Below, piece by piece: positions 27,981-38,301 of a stretch of DNA of 64,000 bases. Each line of letters begins with the position of its first letter. Position 1 is the stretch's first letter. The notes under the pieces are model-generated. The model ran no database searches, had not been told where the DNA came from, and saw only the letters and a program-made list of their open reading frames with translations. Where the stretch lies: positions 1 through 64,000 of the forward strand of contig NZ_JAJGZV010000005.1 in the NCBI RefSeq assembly GCF_020805785.1. Reading direction: 5' to 3'. This DNA comes from Flavobacterium chungbukense (GTDB lineage: Bacteria > Bacteroidota > Bacteroidia > Flavobacteriales > Flavobacteriaceae). The translations under genes were made by a program, and so were the position numbers.

Positions 27981-30530
27981 ATGAATGCATTTATGATTTA
28001 CCTGCCAATTGTTATGGCAGTTTTAGGATTATTCTTCATGGGAATAAAAAGGACTTGGGTTTTAAAACAAGACGCTGGAGACGGTAAGATGAAAGAGATT
28101 TCAGATTACATTTACGAAGGAGCCTTAGCCTTTCTAAAAGCAGAATATAAATTACTAACCATTTTCGTAATTATTGCCAGTTTAGCTTTGGCAGGAATTA
28201 CATTTATTCCAGGAGTTAAAACACATTTATTAATCGTAATTGCCTTTATTTTTGGTGCTTTATTTTCAGCTTATGCTGGAAATATTGGGATGAAAATAGC
28301 AACTAAAACAAACGTAAGAACAACTCAGGCTGCTCGTACAAGTTTACCGCAAGCGTTAAAAGTTTCTTTTGGAGGAGGAACAGTTATGGGTTTAGGCGTT
28401 GCAGGTTTAGCCGTTTTGGGTCTAACATCATTCTTTATTATTTTCTTTCATTTATTTTCTGACGGAGTTTGGAAAGATACCGAGACTATGACGGTTGTTT
28501 TAGAGACCTTAGCGGGCTTTTCGTTAGGAGCAGAATCAATCGCTTTATTTGCTAGAGTTGGAGGTGGAATTTACACAAAAGCCGCTGACGTTGGAGCCGA
28601 TTTAGTGGGTAAAGTAGAAGCTGGAATTCCAGAAGATGATCCTCGTAATCCAGCAACAATTGCAGATAATGTTGGAGACAATGTTGGAGACGTTGCAGGT
28701 ATGGGCGCTGACTTATTTGGTTCTTATGTAGCAACGGTTTTAGCCGCAATGGTGCTTGGAAACTATGTCATAAAAGATATGGGCGGAAATATTAATGATG
28801 CTTTTGGCGGGATTGGTCCAATTTTACTTCCAATGGCAATTGCTGGTTTCGGAATTATATTCTCGATTATAGGAACACTTTTAGTGAAAATTTCAGACGA
28901 TAATGCAAAAGAAGCGCAAGTGCAAAAAGCATTAAATATTGGAAACTGGGCTTCTATCTTATTAACGGCTGTCGCTTGTTTCTTCTTAGTACAATATATG
29001 CTTCCAGAAACCATGCAGATGAGTTTTTTTGGTGAAGGATCAAAAGCCATTTCCTCAATGCGTGTTTTTTATGCAACTTTAGTCGGATTGGTTGTTGGTG
29101 GAGCTATTTCATCAGTAACAGAATATTATACAGGATTAGGGACAAAACCCGTTTTGGCAATTGTTCAAAAATCTTCAACAGGAGCAGGAACAAACGTTAT
29201 TGCAGGTTTAGCAACAGGAATGATTTCTACATTTCCAACAGTAATTTTATTTGCTGTAGCAATCTGGATTTCTTATGCTTTGGCAGGGTTTTATGGGGTT
29301 GCATTAGCGGCTTCTGCAATGATGGCAACAACTGCGATGCAATTAGCAATAGATGCTTTTGGACCAATCTCTGATAACGCTGGAGGAATCGCAGAAATGA
29401 GCGAATTACCAAAAGAAGTTCGTACCAGAACCGATATTTTAGATTCAGTAGGAAATACAACTGCAGCAACCGGAAAAGGATTTGCAATTGCTTCTGCAGC
29501 TTTAACTTCTTTAGCTTTATTTGCTGCGTATGTAACGTTTACTGGAATTGACGGTATTAATATTTTTAAAGCGCCAGTTTTAGCAATGTTATTTGTCGGT
29601 GGAATGATTCCTGTGGTTTTCTCCGCTTTAGCGATGAATTCTGTTGGAAAAGCAGCGATGGATATGGTGTACGAAGTGCGTCGTCAGTTCAAGGAAATTC
29701 CTGGAATTATGGAAGGAACAGGAAAACCTGAATATGGAAAATGTGTTGAAATTTCTACAAAAGCCGCTTTACGCGAAATGATGCTTCCAGGAATTTTGAC
29801 AATTGGATTTCCTATTTTAATTGTTCTTTTAGGCAAATTAGTCTACTCCGATAATAATCAGTTGATTGCTGAAATGCTAGGAGGTTATATGGCTGGAGTT
29901 ACCGTTTCTGGTGTACTTTGGGCAGTTTTTCAAAACAATGCTGGAGGTGCTTGGGATAATGCTAAAAAGTCTTTTGAAGCTGGAGTTATGATCAATGGTG
30001 AAATGACTTATAAAGGTTCTGATGCACATAAAGCTGCCGTAACAGGTGATACAGTTGGAGATCCATTTAAAGATACATCTGGACCTTCAATGAACATTTT
30101 AATCAAATTAACTTGTTTGATAGGATTGGTAATTGCGCCAATTTTGGGTGAAGGAAAAACACCTTCTGATATTGCAGGAAAAACTTCTTGCTGTGCTAAA
30201 ACAGAATTACATGCAGGAGGAGTTTCTAAATGTGGCGATCTGTCTAAAATAACAAAAGAAGAATGTATTAAAATGTGTAAAGAAAAAGGCTGTTCTCCAG
30301 AAGAAACGGCTAAATGTTTAGCTCACTTTGATGAAAATGGAAAACCTTATCAAAAAACAGATTGTTTTGATACCAGCAAATATGAGAAAAAATCTGTTCG
30401 TGTTGAGGTTAAAAATATAAACGGCAAAGCTACGGGAACGATTACCAAAACTGAAAATGGTAAAACTACTACAGAAGTTTATGAAGGAACTGAAGAAGAA
30501 GTTCAAGCAAAAATTAACGCTGCACAATAA
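27981..30530 (+). CDS. hppA: Membrane-bound ion-pumping pyrophosphatase with Cys-rich C-terminal extension
   Basis: Couples PPi hydrolysis to Na+ or H+ transport across the inner membrane. Hallmarks: GGGIYTKAADVGADLVGKVE and DDPRNPATIADNVGDNVGD in the catalytic core, EYYTG, and SDNAGGIAEM. GNTTAATGKG has Ala and Gly at the two positions that mark K+-dependent enzymes. The core ends near residue 730. About 115 extra residues follow, with eight cysteines in the first 60 (SCCAKTE, KCGD, EECIKMCKEKGC, AKCLAHF, DCFD) and a Lys/Thr/Glu-rich end. The ion specificity is inferred only. Confidence 0.95.
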   Translation: MNAFMIYLPIVMAVLGLFFMGIKRTWVLKQDAGDGKMKEISDYIYEGALAFLKAEYKLLTIFVIIASLALAGITFIPGVKTHLLIVIAFIFGALFSAYAGNIGMKIATKTNVRTTQAARTSLPQALKVSFGGGTVMGLGVAGLAVLGLTSFFIIFFHLFSDGVWKDTETMTVVLETLAGFSLGAESIALFARVGGGIYTKAADVGADLVGKVEAGIPEDDPRNPATIADNVGDNVGDVAGMGADLFGSYVATVLAAMVLGNYVIKDMGGNINDAFGGIGPILLPMAIAGFGIIFSIIGTLLVKISDDNAKEAQVQKALNIGNWASILLTAVACFFLVQYMLPETMQMSFFGEGSKAISSMRVFYATLVGLVVGGAISSVTEYYTGLGTKPVLAIVQKSSTGAGTNVIAGLATGMISTFPTVILFAVAIWISYALAGFYGVALAASAMMATTAMQLAIDAFGPISDNAGGIAEMSELPKEVRTRTDILDSVGNTTAATGKGFAIASAALTSLALFAAYVTFTGIDGINIFKAPVLAMLFVGGMIPVVFSALAMNSVGKAAMDMVYEVRRQFKEIPGIMEGTGKPEYGKCVEISTKAALREMMLPGILTIGFPILIVLLGKLVYSDNNQLIAEMLGGYMAGVTVSGVLWAVFQNNAGGAWDNAKKSFEAGVMINGEMTYKGSDAHKAAVTGDTVGDPFKDTSGPSMNILIKLTCLIGLVIAPILGEGKTPSDIAGKTSCCAKTELHAGGVSKCGDLSKITKEECIKMCKEKGCSPEETAKCLAHFDENGKPYQKTDCFDTSKYEKKSVRVEVKNINGKATGTITKTENGKTTTEVYEGTEEEVQAKINAAQ

Positions 30531-30574
30531 AATAACTTTTTAAAGATTAAATTTTGATAAAGTTTCTTAAAACA

Positions 30575-30609
30575 AAAATGCCTCTAAATAATTTTAGAGG
30601 CATTTTTTT
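30575..30609. terminator. Bidirectional terminator between hppA and the deoxynucleoside kinase
   Basis: Stem AAAATGCCTCTA / TAGAGGCATTTT (30575-30586 with 30595-30606) with T-run on the plus side and A-run on the other, placed between convergent genes. Confidence 0.88.
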
Positions 30610-30638
30610 ATTTCGTGTAAATCTGTGTAATTCGTGTT

Positions 30639-31253
30639 TTAAAACAAACCGTTTAATTCAGCATCAATTCTATTAATGATGTCTCCTAAATCTTCAGGAT
30701 TGTCAACAAAATTAATATTGTCAACATCAATAATCAATAATTTTCCTTTAGCATAAGTCTGAATCCACGCTTCGTATCTTTCGTTCAAACGGCTTAAATA
30801 ATCGATAGAAATCGAGTTCTCATATTCGCGTCCGCGTTTATGAATTTGCCCTACTAAATTTGGAATAGAGCTTCTTAAATAAATCAACAAATCTGGAGCT
30901 TTTACCAACGATTCCATCAATTCAAAAAGAGAAGTATAGTTCTCAAAATCACGACTTGTCATTAATCCCATTGCATATAAGTTCGGAGCGAAAATATGCG
31001 CATCTTCATAAATCGTTCTGTCTTGAATGATTTTTTTACCGCTTTCACGGATTTGCTGCACTTGACGAAAACGGCTGTTCAGGAAATAAATTTGAAGATT
31101 AAATGACCAGCGCTCCATTTGATGGTAAAAATCATCTAAGTACGGATTATCAACTACATCTTCATAATGAGGTTCCCATTTGAAATGTTTCGCTAATAAT
31201 TTGGTCAGAGTAGTCTTTCCTGCGCCTATGTTTCCTGCTATTGCTATGTGCAT
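30639..31253 (-). CDS. Deoxynucleoside kinase
   Basis: A 204-residue P-loop kinase of the deoxyadenosine/deoxyguanosine kinase family for nucleoside salvage. Motifs: GNIGAGKTTLTKLL (Walker A), the catalytic EPHYEDVVDNPYL region, and RTIYEDAHIF with the DR(S/T)-type signature, plus the LID segment HKRGREYE. It shares one base with the stop of the gene upstream (31253), so both are in one transcript. Substrate preference (dA or dG) cannot be told. Confidence 0.92.
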   Translation of the reverse strand: MHIAIAGNIGAGKTTLTKLLAKHFKWEPHYEDVVDNPYLDDFYHQMERWSFNLQIYFLNSRFRQVQQIRESGKKIIQDRTIYEDAHIFAPNLYAMGLMTSRDFENYTSLFELMESLVKAPDLLIYLRSSIPNLVGQIHKRGREYENSISIDYLSRLNERYEAWIQTYAKGKLLIIDVDNINFVDNPEDLGDIINRIDAELNGLF

Positions 31254-32068
31254 TACGGTGTTACGATTTTATAATTTGATATATCTGTAGTTGTAAAAAT
31301 AGATAAAATTTGGTCTTTGTAATAAAAATTGTCAAAGGTTTTTTCTAAAATTTTAATCTCAGAAACCGTGCTTGGATTTGATTTGTCAATTCCCCTAAAA
31401 AACAATAAATTATCTTTAGCAAAAAGATATTCTGAAGAACTAACAATTGCAATTTTATCAAAATCAGCTATTTTGCCTAATAAACTTATTTTTCCAAAAA
31501 TATCACAAGAGTACCAGTTGTTTTTTTTATCAATCCAAATGAAAGTATTAAAGTCAGTTTGATAATATTTAATAGGCTCTGTTAATGGTATGGAAACGGT
31601 CTTGTATTCGTTTTTTAAATAATCAAAAAGACTAATTTGTTGATTTAAAGTGTTATAAATCCAAATCTGATTTTGCGTTGACATTCCGATTGCTGTAACT
31701 ACAATTGGTGTTGGATTTTGAGAGAAATTAATTTCAGTCATTTTATTTAGCTGATTATCTAATAAAACAACACTATTAAAATCTTCGTAAAACAATACTA
31801 TTTTTAATGGATTTTGTAAATCGACTTTGGTAATTTTTCCTAAAGAAACATTTTTATACTCAAAAAGTTCGCTGTCTTTTACTTTGCTAAAAACATTGTT
31901 TTTAATTTGATAAGAATATCCAAATGCATCAAAGCCTAAAAATTCATCTGAGTTATTTTTAAAATGCGAAAGTAAAGTAGGGCTTATGCTTGAATTCTGG
32001 GCAGAAACCGCATTTATAGTGCAGAAAATAAGAAAAGAAAATATAAGCTTTTGCACTTTTTTAGACAT
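31253..32068 (-). CDS. Secreted protein of unknown function, propeller-like
   Basis: Signal peptide MSKKVQKLIFSFLIFCTINAVSAQ is clear. The 247-residue mature region consists of repeating beta-strand pairs separated by Asn/Asp-rich turns (for example LSLFDYLKNEYKTVSIPL-like segments and WIDKKNNWYSCDIFG), as in beta-propeller proteins, but I recognise no named family. It is placed directly upstream of the kinase and may be translated with it. Paralogous or orthologous to uncharacterised Flavobacterium proteins is the most I can say. Confidence 0.65.
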   Translation of the reverse strand: MSKKVQKLIFSFLIFCTINAVSAQNSSISPTLLSHFKNNSDEFLGFDAFGYSYQIKNNVFSKVKDSELFEYKNVSLGKITKVDLQNPLKIVLFYEDFNSVVLLDNQLNKMTEINFSQNPTPIVVTAIGMSTQNQIWIYNTLNQQISLFDYLKNEYKTVSIPLTEPIKYYQTDFNTFIWIDKKNNWYSCDIFGKISLLGKIADFDKIAIVSSSEYLFAKDNLLFFRGIDKSNPSTVSEIKILEKTFDNFYYKDQILSIFTTTDISNYKIVTP

Positions 32069-32282
32069 TAGAAAATGGATTTATAAGAGTACCAAATTAC
32101 AAAAAACCTTTATTAGAAAATCAATTTTGACGCTTAAACCTTTTTTTATTCTAATAGTCTAAAAAATAGTCGGTTCTATCTATATCCTTTAGCAGTTAAT
32201 ATATTTAATTTTTAGGATTTTAAAATTAGTAATACATTTGAATGTAAGTTTTCTCGGATTTACTCACTTTAAAGAAAATGAA

Positions 32283-33170
32283 ATGAAGAAATTATTTTTT
32301 TATATGACATTGATGCTTGTTTCTCTACAAATTCAGGCTCAAAAAGATTTTCAAGGAATGGCTGTTTATGAGTCAAAAACGCAGGCGCCAAAGTTTGAAG
32401 GAATGCGCGGAAACAGAGACATTACCCCAGAAATGCAGAAAAGCATGGAAGAGCGTATGAAAAAAATGCTCGAAAAAACGTTCGTTTTAAACTTTGATAA
32501 ATCGGCCTCTATTTATAAAGAAGAAGAAAAATTAGAAGCGCCAGGTCAACAGCAAGGTGGTTTTCGTGTAATGTTTGGTTCATTAACAGGCGGTGGCGGA
32601 ACGTTTTATAAAGATGTTAAAACAAAATCGTATACAGTTGATAAAGAATTTATGGGCAAGGAATTTCTTGTTGTCGATTCTCTGCCAAAATTAAATTGGA
32701 AATTAGAACAAGAAACGAAACAAATCGGCGGTTATAATTGTTATAAAGCAACTGCAGTAAAAGTAGCTAGTAAATCCGATTTCAGAAATTTCAGGCCTAA
32801 AAACAACGACGATAAGAAAGATGAAGCGAAAAAAACTTCTGGAGATACCAAAACCAATTTTACAGACAATTTTGAAATTCCAAAGGAAATCGTGGTAACC
32901 GCTTGGTACACTCCCGAAATTCCGGTTAATCAAGGGCCAGAAAATTATTGGGGACTTCCTGGTTTAATTTTAGAAATTAACGATGGAACAACAACTATTT
33001 TATGTTCTAAAGTAGTTTTGAACGCAAAAGATAAAGTAGAAATAAAACCTTCTAAGAAAGGAAAAGTAATTTCTCAGAAAGAATATGACGAGACGGTTAT
33101 TAAAAAATTGGAGGAATTTAGAGAGATGAATCGTGGCCGTGCTGGTGGACCGCCACCAATGGGAAGATAA
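32283..33170 (+). CDS. GLPGLI family protein
   Basis: Start MKKLFFYMTLMLVSLQIQAQ is a signal peptide; 15 upstream codons in frame are rejected because they hide it. Contains the diagnostic motif ENYWGLPGLILEIND around residue 235, which gives the family its name, and a basic Pro/Gly-rich tail. Family function is unknown. It lies 47 bases upstream of a large outer-membrane receptor-like gene, the usual genomic partner in Flavobacteria, which suggests a joint role in the envelope. Confidence 0.88.
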   Translation: MKKLFFYMTLMLVSLQIQAQKDFQGMAVYESKTQAPKFEGMRGNRDITPEMQKSMEERMKKMLEKTFVLNFDKSASIYKEEEKLEAPGQQQGGFRVMFGSLTGGGGTFYKDVKTKSYTVDKEFMGKEFLVVDSLPKLNWKLEQETKQIGGYNCYKATAVKVASKSDFRNFRPKNNDDKKDEAKKTSGDTKTNFTDNFEIPKEIVVTAWYTPEIPVNQGPENYWGLPGLILEINDGTTTILCSKVVLNAKDKVEIKPSKKGKVISQKEYDETVIKKLEEFREMNRGRAGGPPPMGR

Positions 33171-33217
33171 AATTCTAAAATTTCAAAGTTTAAATGCCAA
33201 ACTCCAATATTCTGATA

Positions 33218-35914
33218 ATGAATAAAACGCTTTTTATTTTTGCCTTACTTTTTACTTCTTTATGCTTTTCTCAAAGTGTTCGTTTTGATGGTTTTATTCG
33301 AGATGAACAAAAAAATCCATTGGAAATGGCCAATATTATGGCGATTAACAATGGTACAAAAGCTATGGATTCTTACGGAATTACCAACGATAAAGGAAAG
33401 TTTCAGCTGACCTTAAAACCAAATACGGCTTATACGATTAAGGTTAGTTATCTCGGAATGAAATCTAAAGAAATTCCGGTTGCCACAAAATCTGAAAACA
33501 TGACCCAAAATATTGTTTTAGATGGCGCAGGAATTGAGCTTGAAGGTGTTGAAATTGTTCGTGAAATGCCTGTTTCAATCAAAGGAGATACAATTGTTTA
33601 CAATGCTGATTCTTTTAAATCTGGAACAGAAAAGAAGTTAGAAGATGTTTTGAAAAAACTTCCAGGTGTCGAGGTAAATGCTGATGGAGAAATTGAGGTA
33701 GAAGGAAAAAAAGTGAGTAAATTGATGGTGGAAGGCAAAGATTTTTTTGATGGAGATACCAAATTAGGGGTCAAAAATATTCCTGCAGATGCTATTGATA
33801 AAATTCAGGTTTTACGAAATTACAATGAAGTAAGCCAACTAAAAGGCCTTGAGAACGATCAGGATAATGTGGCAATGAACATTAAATTGAAGGAAGGTAA
33901 AAAGAACTTTTGGTTTGGAGATGTAACGGCAGGAATTGGTGTTGCAGAATTGGATAGCCGCTACATCATTAACCCGAAGCTATTTTATTACAGTCCGAAA
34001 TACAGTATCAATTTAATTACCAATTTTAATAATATTGGTGAATTGCCGTTGACTGCACAAGATTATTTTAAGTTTACAGGCGGATTTAAAAATATGATGA
34101 AAAAAGGAGGAAGCAGCTTTAATGTATCTTCTAACGATTTAGGAATTTCGCTGCTTCGAAATAATCGAGCAAAAGAAATTGAAACCAAATTTGGTGCAAC
34201 AAACTTTGCTTATTCGGTCAATAAAGCTTGGAATTTAAGCGGTTTTGGAATTCTTTCTACCTCAAAAACACAATTAGAAACCAAATCGCAGACTACCATT
34301 TTGGATTCTGGCAATAAGGACAATCGTAACGAAAATACGAGCCAGAAAAATAATTTGGGACTTTTTAAGTTAAGTTCAACTTACAAGCCCAATGACAAAT
34401 TTCAGTTTGATTATGATATCTTAACCAAATTGACTAAACAAGAAGAATATTCAGATTTGTTTAGAGAACAGATTGTGAAGAATGTCGCCACTTCAGAAGA
34501 TATTTTTACAACTAAAAAGCAAGATCCGACTTCTGTTAATCAGAATTTGAGTTTGTATTATACCCAAAGCGCTAAAAATATCTTTGCTTTTGAAATGCAG
34601 CACTTATATCAGGACGAAAATCCGTTTTATAATGCCAATCTGCAGACAGCTCCTTTTGATGAGGATGTTTTATCAGGGTTTACTCCAAATCAAAATAGAA
34701 ATGATTACAATCAGAATCGTTTTGTAAAAACTAATAAGTTGGATGCAAAATTGGATTACTATTATATGGTAACGCCAAAAAGTAATTTCAATATTACATT
34801 AGGAAATACGTATTCTTATCAAAATTTCAATTCTCATATTTTTCAGATGTTAGATAATGGAGATAGAAACGATCTGAATGATCCCCAAAACAATAATGAT
34901 GTAGATTACAGATTTAATGATGCTTTCGTAGGTTTCCATTATAAAATACTCACAGGAAAATTTACGTTGACACCAGGTGTAAGTCTGCATACTTATCAAA
35001 TGGCGAACGGACAGCTAGGAACAGATTATTCTCAAAATTTCACTAAAATACTGCCAGATTTCTTTGCTTTATATCAAATCAAAAAATCAGAGACATTGAC
35101 ATATAATTTCTCTTTAACAAATGATTTTACCGATATTAATCAGCTGGCAGCGGGTTATGTTTTGTCTAATTACAGTAGTTTATTTAGAGGAAATCGTTAT
35201 TTGGAAAATGCAACTTCACAGGTTCATTCGCTTCGTTATTTCAAGTACAATATGTTCAATTTTGAAAATATTTTTGCCAATGCAACTTATACAAGAAAAG
35301 TGGATGCCATTAAAACGAAAGCAGATTTTGATGGAATTAATCAGTCTTCGGTTCCTTATAATTCCAATTTAGCCGATGAAACTTTTTCTGGAATGGGAGC
35401 TTACGGACGTTCATTTTTGAAAAACTATAAAGCTTCTGTAAATGGAAGTGTAAACTGGTCAAAATTCAACAACATTCAAGATAACGAACAAAGAACAACA
35501 GAAAGTTTTGTACAGAGTTATACAGTAAGGGCTTCGACAAATTACAAAAAACTGCCAAATATTGAATTTGGATACAACCTTTTGATTAATAAATATAGTG
35601 GTTCTACTTTTTACACCGATAAACCTTTTGCAAGATTGGATTACTATTTTTTAGATAGTTTTTCTTTTGTATCTGAGTACGAATTTTATCATTATTACAA
35701 TGGAGATAAATCGGTTGATAATGAATATGATTTCTTAAGTGCCAGTTTAATCTATCAAAAGAAAAATAGTAAATGGGAATACAAATTGGCGGCAACCAAT
35801 TTATTAAATACAAGATATCTTAACGATGATAACTTTACGCAATTCTCTACAAGAGTTTCGCAATATACAGTTCAGCCTCGTTATATTATCTTTTCAATGA
35901 AATACAATTTATAA
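33218..35914 (+). CDS. Outer-membrane beta-barrel, TonB-receptor-like, with regulatory domain
   Basis: Signal MNKTLFIFALLFTSLCFSQ; the upstream Met at 33194 is not preferred. Next comes a CarboxypepD_reg-like domain (FDGFIRDEQKNPLEMANIM), then a plug-like region (VYNADSFKSGTEKKLEDVLKK and KVSKLMVEGKDFF), and about 650 residues of barrel strands ending YIIFSMKYNL. No TonB box is obvious. It resembles outer-membrane proteins usually paired with GLPGLI proteins (32283-33170). Substrate unknown. 898 residues. Confidence 0.85.
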   Translation: MNKTLFIFALLFTSLCFSQSVRFDGFIRDEQKNPLEMANIMAINNGTKAMDSYGITNDKGKFQLTLKPNTAYTIKVSYLGMKSKEIPVATKSENMTQNIVLDGAGIELEGVEIVREMPVSIKGDTIVYNADSFKSGTEKKLEDVLKKLPGVEVNADGEIEVEGKKVSKLMVEGKDFFDGDTKLGVKNIPADAIDKIQVLRNYNEVSQLKGLENDQDNVAMNIKLKEGKKNFWFGDVTAGIGVAELDSRYIINPKLFYYSPKYSINLITNFNNIGELPLTAQDYFKFTGGFKNMMKKGGSSFNVSSNDLGISLLRNNRAKEIETKFGATNFAYSVNKAWNLSGFGILSTSKTQLETKSQTTILDSGNKDNRNENTSQKNNLGLFKLSSTYKPNDKFQFDYDILTKLTKQEEYSDLFREQIVKNVATSEDIFTTKKQDPTSVNQNLSLYYTQSAKNIFAFEMQHLYQDENPFYNANLQTAPFDEDVLSGFTPNQNRNDYNQNRFVKTNKLDAKLDYYYMVTPKSNFNITLGNTYSYQNFNSHIFQMLDNGDRNDLNDPQNNNDVDYRFNDAFVGFHYKILTGKFTLTPGVSLHTYQMANGQLGTDYSQNFTKILPDFFALYQIKKSETLTYNFSLTNDFTDINQLAAGYVLSNYSSLFRGNRYLENATSQVHSLRYFKYNMFNFENIFANATYTRKVDAIKTKADFDGINQSSVPYNSNLADETFSGMGAYGRSFLKNYKASVNGSVNWSKFNNIQDNEQRTTESFVQSYTVRASTNYKKLPNIEFGYNLLINKYSGSTFYTDKPFARLDYYFLDSFSFVSEYEFYHYYNGDKSVDNEYDFLSASLIYQKKNSKWEYKLAATNLLNTRYLNDDNFTQFSTRVSQYTVQPRYIIFSMKYNL

Positions 35915-36004
35915 GACATTTGGCTGATTTTTGAAATAAAGACATATGATTTTGGAATGAATGGAATATCTTTACATCAATATTAACAGCCAAATTTTTA
36001 TATT

Positions 36005-38248
36005 ATGCGCAATTTTATTTGGAGTCTACTGCTATTTACTTTGGCAGTTTTTACGTCTTTTTCTCAAACAAAAGGCATCGAAAAAGGTACTTACTTGTCA
36101 AACAATAAAGGTCAAAAAATTAAGCTGAATTTATTAGACGATAACAAATATGAACTGGTATTTTATTCAGGAGAATATGCAATAAAAGGAGACTCGTTAT
36201 TATTTATTAAAAATACTCCATCAGGAAATAGTTTCGATCTAGCTTTTAAAATAGATAAAAAAGCTAAAAATATAAAAGTAAATTTTGTAGATCCATCGTA
36301 CTATTCATTTTATGTTGGAACACAAAAAGGAAAAGAAGAGGTTAAGTATCAAAGGCTTACTGATATTCGTTCCAAACAAGATCCAGAATGGGTCAAAAAT
36401 AATTTAGAGTTTGAGATTGAAAAAACAGACTTTTTGTATTTAGTCTATGAAGAATATGATGGAAAAAGTGATGTTTATAAATATGAACTTCCAAAAGATG
36501 TTTCAGAAGTTACTATTACTTATGAATTAGCTGTTTTAGGAGATTTAAAAATTTCCGGCTTCTTTGATAAAAATGCGAATGAGCTGCGAATTTCAGAGAA
36601 ATCAGGAGTAAATCCTTTGGTTTTTACCAACGAAAAAGATCCTCAGCCAGTTAAGAAAACTTCAAAAGTAATTCCGCTTGAAAGCAAATCCGTTTCAAAT
36701 TGGACTTATCCAGGAAAAGAAACTTCAAGTTATGATTATGGAGCAGGAGTGGTTGTTGATAGTGTTGCAACTGCTACAGATCTTACAATAGCTCCACCAG
36801 CCTACAATCAATATAATTTTAAATTAAAGATTGAAAGTAATTTAAACAAGGCTATTTCAGAAACTAAAAAATCGAATACTACTAAGTTTTTGGGAGTTTA
36901 CGTAGATAGTAAAAAAAACGCAAAAGAAAGTTTTGATTTTTTTGTGAAAGATCAGGAAACGCAAACAGGTTATAGTATGTACGATGGCTATAATCCTATT
37001 TATGATGTTTTTAATTATTATTTGGCTGGAGCCGATGATAAAAAATGGCTAAAAAACAATGCAATTGCAAATAATCCAAGTGTTGTTGTTGTAAACGGAC
37101 AGGGAAATATATTGGCTATTGCAAAATCTGACTTAGAAACGCAAAAATATCAATTTAACTATTATGGCGATTTCTATCGTAAACTTCTCAGAGCAAATGC
37201 TTTTGTTTCTTTAAATAACGCGTTAAAGAATAAAAAAGCTTCAGATGCAGATTTAATTAATGCCTTTAACAAAGCGGCAGCGTTAGAATCTGCTTATGAT
37301 TATGACGCTGAATATAGTGTAGATGCTAGCAATTCGACCGAATTTGTCATTACAAAAACAGCTTTAGACAAAAAAGAAGTCTCACAGGCTTGGAAAAAGT
37401 TAATCGAAGCACATCAAAAAGATAAGCAGGTAAACATGTATTTGGCAGAAACTATTGTTAAAGAAATCAAGAATTTAGGTTTTACAAAGCAGCTTTTTAA
37501 TGAAGATAAAATCTTAAATGACACCGATTTCTTGGCGATTGATTATCTGTTGAAACATTCTGAAGAAATAGAAAACAACCGCACAGCATTTAATAGTAAA
37601 CAAGGAGAAATTCATGCTCTTAATAATGCAGTTTCAGAAGTTTCTAATGCTTTACAGCAGAATCTTTACGCTTCTCAAGATGGTTTAACGGGAGATGTAA
37701 ATAAGGATAAAATCAATTCTGTCTATAAAAAGATCATTGCATCTGGAAAAGGAAACTTTGATGCTTACAGAAATTACTTTTACTATCTAAGTCAACTTCA
37801 AGAAAATGACGGTTCTAATACAACGTATTTAAAAGAATTTAATACTTATTTTGATTCAGCTCTTGCAGGCGGGAGCCCAATTGAAAAATTAGATGCAATG
37901 TTTTCTGGTTTAGATTCTAGTTCAAGTTATTCTTATGATGGATGGAATTCGTTTAAAGAATATCATTCTAGTACAGCCAATTCTGCAGCTTGGACAGTTG
38001 TAGAAAATCCAATGAATGCAAACTATTTGAAAGATGCTATAAAATGGTCTGAATATAGTTTGGCAGTAACTAAAAATAATCCATATTATTTAGATACACT
38101 TGCTCAGCTGTATTATAAAGATGGGCAAAAACAAAAAGCAATAGAAACTCAAGCACTAGCGGTAAAATATTTAGATGCAAGTACAGACGAAGTAACCGCA
38201 CAAGAGATTAAAGAAGTTTTAACTAAAATGCAGAACGGAACTTACTAA
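36005..38248 (+). CDS. Large secreted protein of unknown function with C-terminal TPR-like helices
   Basis: Signal peptide MRNFIWSLLLFTLAVFTSFSQ. I do not recognise a family. The N-terminal half is beta-rich; the region around residues 290-390 (TTKFLGVYVDSKKNAKESF, NNPSVVVVNGQGNILAIA) looks thioredoxin-like in rhythm but lacks the CxxC pair. The C-terminal 75 residues contain one or two TPR-like helix pairs (NPYYLDTLAQLYYKDGQKQKA). 747 residues, probably periplasmic or surface. It ends with its own terminator. Confidence 0.6.
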   Translation: MRNFIWSLLLFTLAVFTSFSQTKGIEKGTYLSNNKGQKIKLNLLDDNKYELVFYSGEYAIKGDSLLFIKNTPSGNSFDLAFKIDKKAKNIKVNFVDPSYYSFYVGTQKGKEEVKYQRLTDIRSKQDPEWVKNNLEFEIEKTDFLYLVYEEYDGKSDVYKYELPKDVSEVTITYELAVLGDLKISGFFDKNANELRISEKSGVNPLVFTNEKDPQPVKKTSKVIPLESKSVSNWTYPGKETSSYDYGAGVVVDSVATATDLTIAPPAYNQYNFKLKIESNLNKAISETKKSNTTKFLGVYVDSKKNAKESFDFFVKDQETQTGYSMYDGYNPIYDVFNYYLAGADDKKWLKNNAIANNPSVVVVNGQGNILAIAKSDLETQKYQFNYYGDFYRKLLRANAFVSLNNALKNKKASDADLINAFNKAAALESAYDYDAEYSVDASNSTEFVITKTALDKKEVSQAWKKLIEAHQKDKQVNMYLAETIVKEIKNLGFTKQLFNEDKILNDTDFLAIDYLLKHSEEIENNRTAFNSKQGEIHALNNAVSEVSNALQQNLYASQDGLTGDVNKDKINSVYKKIIASGKGNFDAYRNYFYYLSQLQENDGSNTTYLKEFNTYFDSALAGGSPIEKLDAMFSGLDSSSSYSYDGWNSFKEYHSSTANSAAWTVVENPMNANYLKDAIKWSEYSLAVTKNNPYYLDTLAQLYYKDGQKQKAIETQALAVKYLDASTDEVTAQEIKEVLTKMQNGTY

Positions 38249-38271
38249 AATAAAATAATCCTAAAAAATAT

Positions 38272-38301
38272 AATGGCTGTCTGAGTAGACAGCCATTTTT
38301 A
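38272..38301 (+). terminator. Terminator with GGCTGTCT stem
   Basis: Stem AATGGCTGTCT / AGACAGCCATT (38272-38282 with 38287-38297) followed by T residues. The same stem is repeated at 42211-42238. Confidence 0.85.
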
